A stretch of DNA of 64,000 nucleotides. Origin: DATFQI01 sp963816955. GTDB taxonomy: Bacteria > Actinomycetota > Thermoleophilia > Solirubrobacterales > Solirubrobacteraceae. A model generated the notes under the pieces. That model was given only the letters and a program-made list of their open reading frames with translations. It was not told where the DNA came from and made no database searches. Location: positions 620,001 to 684,000 of the forward strand of contig CAWFME010000005.1 of assembly GCA_963816955.1 (NCBI GenBank), in the 5' to 3' direction. How positions within the stretch are numbered: the stretch's first letter is position 1; each line of letters opens with the position of its first letter. The translations under genes and the position numbers were made by a program. Shown here one piece after another: positions 60,297-64,000 of this stretch.

Positions 60297-63000
60297 GCCG
60301 CGGGAGGGTGAGGCATCCATGGGCGCGGGCATCGGCGATTCGTCCAGGACCGCCAGCAGCGCCTCCACCACGCCCGGGTCGAACTGCGTGCCCGCGTGGC
60401 GCCGCAGCTCGGCGACGGCCGCCTCGAGCGACAGCGCCGCGCGGTACGGGCGGTCGCTCGTCATCGCGTGCAGCGCGTCGCAGGCGAAGATGATCCGCGA
60501 CCCGAGCGGGATCGCCTCGCCGGCCAGCTCGTCGGGGTAGCCCGCACCGTCCCAGCGCTCGTGCTCGTGCCGGACGAGCACGCGCACGCCGGCCAGGAAC
60601 TCCACCGGCGCGAGGATCTGCTCGCCGGCGATCGTGTGGCGCTCCATCACCTCGCGCTCCTCCGGCGTGAGCGGGCCCGGCTTGGAGAGGATCGCCTCGG
60701 GCACGGCGATCTTGCCGATGTCGTGGAAGACGGCGGCGAAGCGCAGGTCGCGCAGCGCGGCGTCGTCGAGCCCGAGCCGGCGGCCGACCAGCTCGGCCCG
60801 CTCGACGATCGAGCGCGCGTGCTCGGCGGTGTAGGCGTCCTTGGCCTCCAGGGCGGCGACGAGCGCCTTCGCGGTGCCGAGGTAGGCGCGCTCGAGCTGC
60901 TCGTAGAGCGAGGCGGAGCGCAGCGCCGCGCCGACCTGGGCGGCGACGGTCTCGACGAGGCGCACGTCGTCCTCGCCGAACGCGGCGGGCGCGAGCTCCT
61001 CCAGGTTGATCACGCCCCACAGCTCCTCGCCGACCCAGAGGGGCACGACGAGCTCCGAGCGAACCTCGGTGGTCTCCTCCGTGGGGCTGTACTCGGGCTC
61101 GCGCCGTGACGTCCTCGACGAGCACGGGGCGCTGCGTGCGCAGGCAGCGGCCGATCAGCCCTTCGTCCCGCGGCTGACTCCAGCGGCTCGCGCCGAGCCG
61201 CGCGAAGGCGTCGCCGCGCACCGAGGCGGCGCTGACGCGGCCGTCCTGGTCGCGCACGACCGCGCACAGGAAGTAGCCGAAGGCCCGGTGGAGCTCCTCG
61301 ACGGTCGCCTCGAGGATCGCGTCGACGTCCGTCATGCCCGCCAGGCGGGCGCCGAGCTCGTTGGCGAGCCCGAGCTGGCGCGTGCGCATGCGCAGCCGCT
61401 CCTCGCGCTCGGCGGCGTCGAAGGTCAGCGGCGGGGCCGGGACCGGAGCCGCCGGCGGGGAGACATCGCCGGGGCGGGCGAAGCGGCCGCGCTGCCAGTC
61501 GTGCGGGACCTCGGAGAACGGGTGCGCCGAGCCGCGGGCGCCGGTCTGCTTTCCGTGCAGCAGCGCGCGGTCGGCGCGCGAGACGAGGTCGGAGGGGCTC
61601 AGGCCCGGCTCCCAGGTCGCCACGCCGGCGGTGGCGCCCGCGGCGTCGCCCTCGATGAACTCCGCTATCGCGGCGGCGATCCGGTCGACGGCGCGCGAGG
61701 CGATCTCCTGCGCGGCGTCCTCCTCGGCGGCCGTCACGATCAGCGCGAACTCGTCGCCGCCGTAGCGGGCGGCGACGTCGTAGGGGCGCACGCCGCTGCG
61801 CAGCGCCGAGCCGACCCGGCGCAGCACCTCGTCGCCCGTGAGGTGGCCGTGCAGCTCGTTGACCTGCTTGAAGTGGTCGAGGTCGATCAGCACCAGCGAG
61901 GGCGCCTCGGCGGCGCCGCGCGCGGCGCGCTCGATCTCGCGGCCGAGCTGCTCGTGCAGGGCGGCGTGGTTGAGGCAGCCCGTCAGCGAGTCGGTCTGCG
62001 CCGCGCGCGCGAGATGCGCGTGGGCGCTGGCGTTGCGGCAGGCGACGCCGGCCAGCTCCGTGAAGGTCTCCAGCACCGCGAGCTCCTCCGTGCCCACCGT
62101 GTGCGGGCGCTCCCAGCCGACGCTGAGCACGCCGCGCAGCTCGCCGTCCCAGCCGAACGGGACCGCGAGCGCGGAGCGGACGCGCTTGAACGGCGAGTCC
62201 GGCGGCAGCTTGGCGACCGACTGGTAGTCGTTGCTCAGCATCGGGCGGCCGCGCTCGACCACCTGCCCGGCGAGGCCGGTGCCCTCCTGCAGCGGCCAGC
62301 CGAGGAACTCCGGCGGCAGGCCGGCGATGCCGCCCACGACGAACCCGTCGCCCGGGGTGCCGTGGTAGACGGCGGCGTTGTCGGCGTCGAGCAGGCCCAT
62401 CGCCTCCTCGCAGATGCGGTTGAGCAGCGGCTCGAGCTCGAGCGACTCGTTCAGCGTCTTCGCCGCGCGCGTGAGCGCGAGCTGGCGGGTCATGCGGGCC
62501 TCGTGCGCCTCCGCCTGGCGGCGGCTGGAGAGCGCGGCGCCGGCCGCGTTGACGAACATCTCGCCGAGCTGCTCGTTGCCGTCGAAGCACGCGCACGGCT
62601 CGGCGCCCCCGAGCAGCAGGACGTCGGCGCCGACCGCGATCAGCTGCCCGGCGCCGGCCCGGGCGTCCGGGGCGAGCGTCGCGGTGAGCGCCGCGACCCC
62701 GTCCGCGTCGAGCGCCGCGCGGGCCGCGCGCGAGGCCACGAAGTCCTCCAGCGCGGGCACGGCGGCGACGTCGTGCAGCTCGGGCCCGGGGTCGCCCGCG
62801 CCGGCGGACGCGACGACGCGCACGCGCCTGTCCGCCTCCGCGAGCTCGATCAGCAGGACCGTCGGCACGCCGAAGAACCGGGCGGCCTCCACGGCGACGC
62901 GGGAGCGCACGTCCACGGGATCGCCGGAGCCTCCGGCGGGCGCCAGCAGGCGGGACACCGCCAAGACGGCGTCCGAGGGGCTGCAGTCCTTGAAAGACAA
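60294..63000 (-). pseudogene. GAF-GGDEF-GAF-HD-GYP cyclic-di-GMP signalling protein, single-base frameshift at 61101
   Basis: A bifunctional c-di-GMP enzyme, about 901 residues when the frame is restored. From TTG 63000: an N-terminal GAF-like region, a second GAF (about 170-330, LLDADNAAVYHGTPGDGF), an active GGDEF at about 340-500 with I-site RPYD five residues before RYGGDEF, then a third GAF. The HD-GYP domain ends the protein: HDIGKIAVPEAILSKPGPLT and RHEHERWDGAGYPDELAGEA keep HD and GYP. The extra plus-strand G at 61101 breaks the frame in the third GAF (VLVEDVTA|EPEYSP expected). Both c-di-GMP synthesis and hydrolysis motifs look intact. The start is uncertain. Confidence 0.85.
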
Positions 63001-63084
63001 CGCGATTCCTCGTCTTGTTCTCGACGTCTGACGGCAAGCCTTTACACTGAGCGGCCAGGCGGGCAGGGAACGCGCCCGTCCCAC

Positions 63085-63174
63085 GGAGAGGTGGCCGAGT
63101 GGCTGAAGGCACTCGCCTGCTAAGCGAGTATGGGGCGGAAAGCTCCATCGCGGGTTCGAATCCCGCCCTCTCCG
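63085..63174 (+). tRNA. tRNA-Ser(GCU)
   Basis: 90 bases, class II with a long variable arm. GGAGAGG pairs with CCTCTCC; anticodon stem CTCGC/GCGAG with GCT anticodon; T-arm GGGTTCGAATCCC; discriminator G at 63174. No encoded CCA. Confidence 0.97.
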
Positions 63175-63219
63175 CTGGCCGACCGCGCCCAAACGCGGCG
63201 GCTAGACTGTCCGTCCCCT

Positions 63220-63293
<74 letters not shown>

Positions 63294-63297
63294 CTAC

Positions 63298-63335
63298 GAA
63301 AGGCCTGCTTACGCGGGCCTTTCTTCGTTGTTGTG
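63298..63335 (+). terminator. Intrinsic terminator after tRNA-Arg
   Basis: GAAAGGCCTGC pairs with GCGGGCCTTTC around TTAC, one G-T pair, followed by a T-rich tail (TTCGTTGTTG). Best-formed intrinsic terminator in the window. Confidence 0.75.
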
Positions 63336-63375
63336 GGAGGGGGCGAACTTCGCCGTGTCCCCGCTATGTCCCGAC

Positions 63376-64000
63376 ATGAGCACGATCTCGGGACACGTCT
63401 ACCGCCACGACGGCGCCCGCCGTTCCGTCTGGCGAGCAAAGTACCGGCTACCGGACGGTCGCCAGGTGCATCGCACCATCGGGCCGGCCTGGACGGAGCG
63501 CGGCCGGCCGCGGGCCGGGTACTTCACGAAGCGCACGGCCGAGGCCTGGCTGCGCGAGGTCCTCGACCAGGCGAGGGTTGGGACGCTGCCCGGCATGGTC
63601 CGGACCGGCGCAACGTTCGCGGACGCTTGCGCCGAGTTCCTCCGCTACATGGAGGTCGACCTCGACCGCAAGCCGTCGACACTGACCGACTACCGCTCGA
63701 CGATTCGGGCGCACCTTGTCCCAGCATTCGGCTCGCTGCGGCTCGAGGACGTCACCGCCGAGCGGATCGAGGCGTGGAAGGCGACGATGACGGTCAGCAA
63801 CCGCACGAAGGCCAAGACCCTGATCGTGCTCAACGGCGTCTTCGTCCGCGCCTGCCGAGCGTTCAAGCTGCCGCACAACCCGATGCGCGACGTGGACATG
63901 CCGCGGCAGCGACGGTCGACGGCGATCGAGGTGTTCTCGCCCGACGAGATCCTCGCCCTCGTGCGGGCGGCTGACGGCGAGCAGGACGGCGCGATCTTCC
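63376..64000 (+). CDS. Tyrosine site-specific recombinase/integrase, 3' partial
   Basis: The frame opens at ATG 63376 and stays open to the window end, so 208 residues are visible. The N-terminal part (GHVYRHDGARRSVWRAKYRL, then GYFTKRTAEAWLREVLDQAR) is the AP2-like arm-binding domain; the core-binding SAM-like domain follows (TFADACAEFLRYMEVDLDRK, TLTDYRSTIRAHLVPAFGSL, TLIVLNGVFVRACRAF); the catalytic domain begins at VFSPDEILALVRAADGEQDG. Catalytic residues lie outside the window. It integrates mobile DNA at a tRNA-type site, here probably tRNA-Arg. A prophage or integrative element is expected beyond 64000. Confidence 0.9.
   Translation, partial: MSTISGHVYRHDGARRSVWRAKYRLPDGRQVHRTIGPAWTERGRPRAGYFTKRTAEAWLREVLDQARVGTLPGMVRTGATFADACAEFLRYMEVDLDRKPSTLTDYRSTIRAHLVPAFGSLRLEDVTAERIEAWKATMTVSNRTKAKTLIVLNGVFVRACRAFKLPHNPMRDVDMPRQRRSTAIEVFSPDEILALVRAADGEQDGAIF

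Noticed and set aside
59902..63192. Minus-strand frame running through the signalling gene and past tRNA-Ser into its upstream region
   Set aside because: It would translate across tRNA-Ser(GCU); the TTG at 63000 is the sensible limit, and the 5' end of this frame is a shadow.
63333..63974. Open frame over the integrase region
   Set aside because: Frame 63376 onwards is the true coding one: it has integrase core-binding pattern, stays open to the edge and follows a clean ATG.

Overview
The window is about 64 kb of very GC-rich, gene-dense chromosomal DNA. It has a strong G/C third-position bias, frequent 1-8 nt gene overlaps, many GTG/TTG starts and a full complex I operon. Livestock of families such as DUF4328, DUF378, BTAD-type regulators and basic-tailed secreted hydrolases points to a high-GC actinobacterium. 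Thermoleophilia/Solirubrobacterales is my best guess, by inference and without a database search. No gene-free stretch exceeds 300 bases; the longest is the 145-base divergent region at 35062-35206.

Layout. 1-6504: an SRPBCC fragment, a DEAD-box helicase, a cyclophilin, a frameshifted aldehyde dehydrogenase, a PAS/BTAD regulator, an EamA transporter and a HAD hydrolase. 6578-15428: a secreted clan-A glycoside hydrolase, PRC-barrel protein, SixA-like phosphatase, M20 peptidase, Fpg-type glycosylase, PrxQ-type peroxiredoxin, a shortened DedA protein, two convergent UPF0104 membrane proteins and small unknowns. 15498-21178: an acetate/short-acid utilisation cluster (DUF485, ActP, Acs and a second acyl-CoA synthetase). 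21245-28906: a transglutaminase-like membrane protein, a VOC/TetR divergent pair, a duplicated ThyX-like protein, DUF4328, DUF378 and a prepilin-signal protein.

28976-47945: the respiratory region. nuoA-N lies on the minus strand, but the order is broken between nuoI and nuoJ by an opposite-strand secreted beta-propeller gene (35207-37162). Upstream of nuoA are a membrane protein, a flavin reductase and a cupredoxin lipoprotein; a cytochrome c lipoprotein diverges from the cupredoxin. This looks like an electron-transport neighbourhood.

47962-59288: serS; a 162-base imperfect palindrome at the start of a small acidic ORF; a five-gene branched-chain amino acid (Liv-type) ABC operon with a terminator; a TetR/acyl-CoA dehydrogenase divergent pair; a frameshifted class III nucleotide cyclase; a tannase-like secreted esterase and a hot-dog thioesterase. 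59295-64000: tRNA-Ser(UGA), a GDSL lipase-like protein, a frameshifted GAF-GGDEF-GAF-HD-GYP protein, tRNA-Ser(GCU), tRNA-Arg(ACG) and the first 208 codons of a tyrosine integrase that runs off the window. The last item marks the edge of an integrated element.

Two window-wide patterns stand out. At least a dozen genes have a TANNNT-like -10 box 7-11 nt before the start codon and no Shine-Dalgarno, which suggests leaderless mRNAs. Three otherwise intact genes each carry one extra base, suggesting residual sequence errors or fresh pseudogenes. I see no CRISPR array, defence island or biosynthetic cluster. The best leads for something undescribed are the split-motif ThyX duplicate, the large palindrome, the interrupted nuo operon and the integrative element at the right edge.
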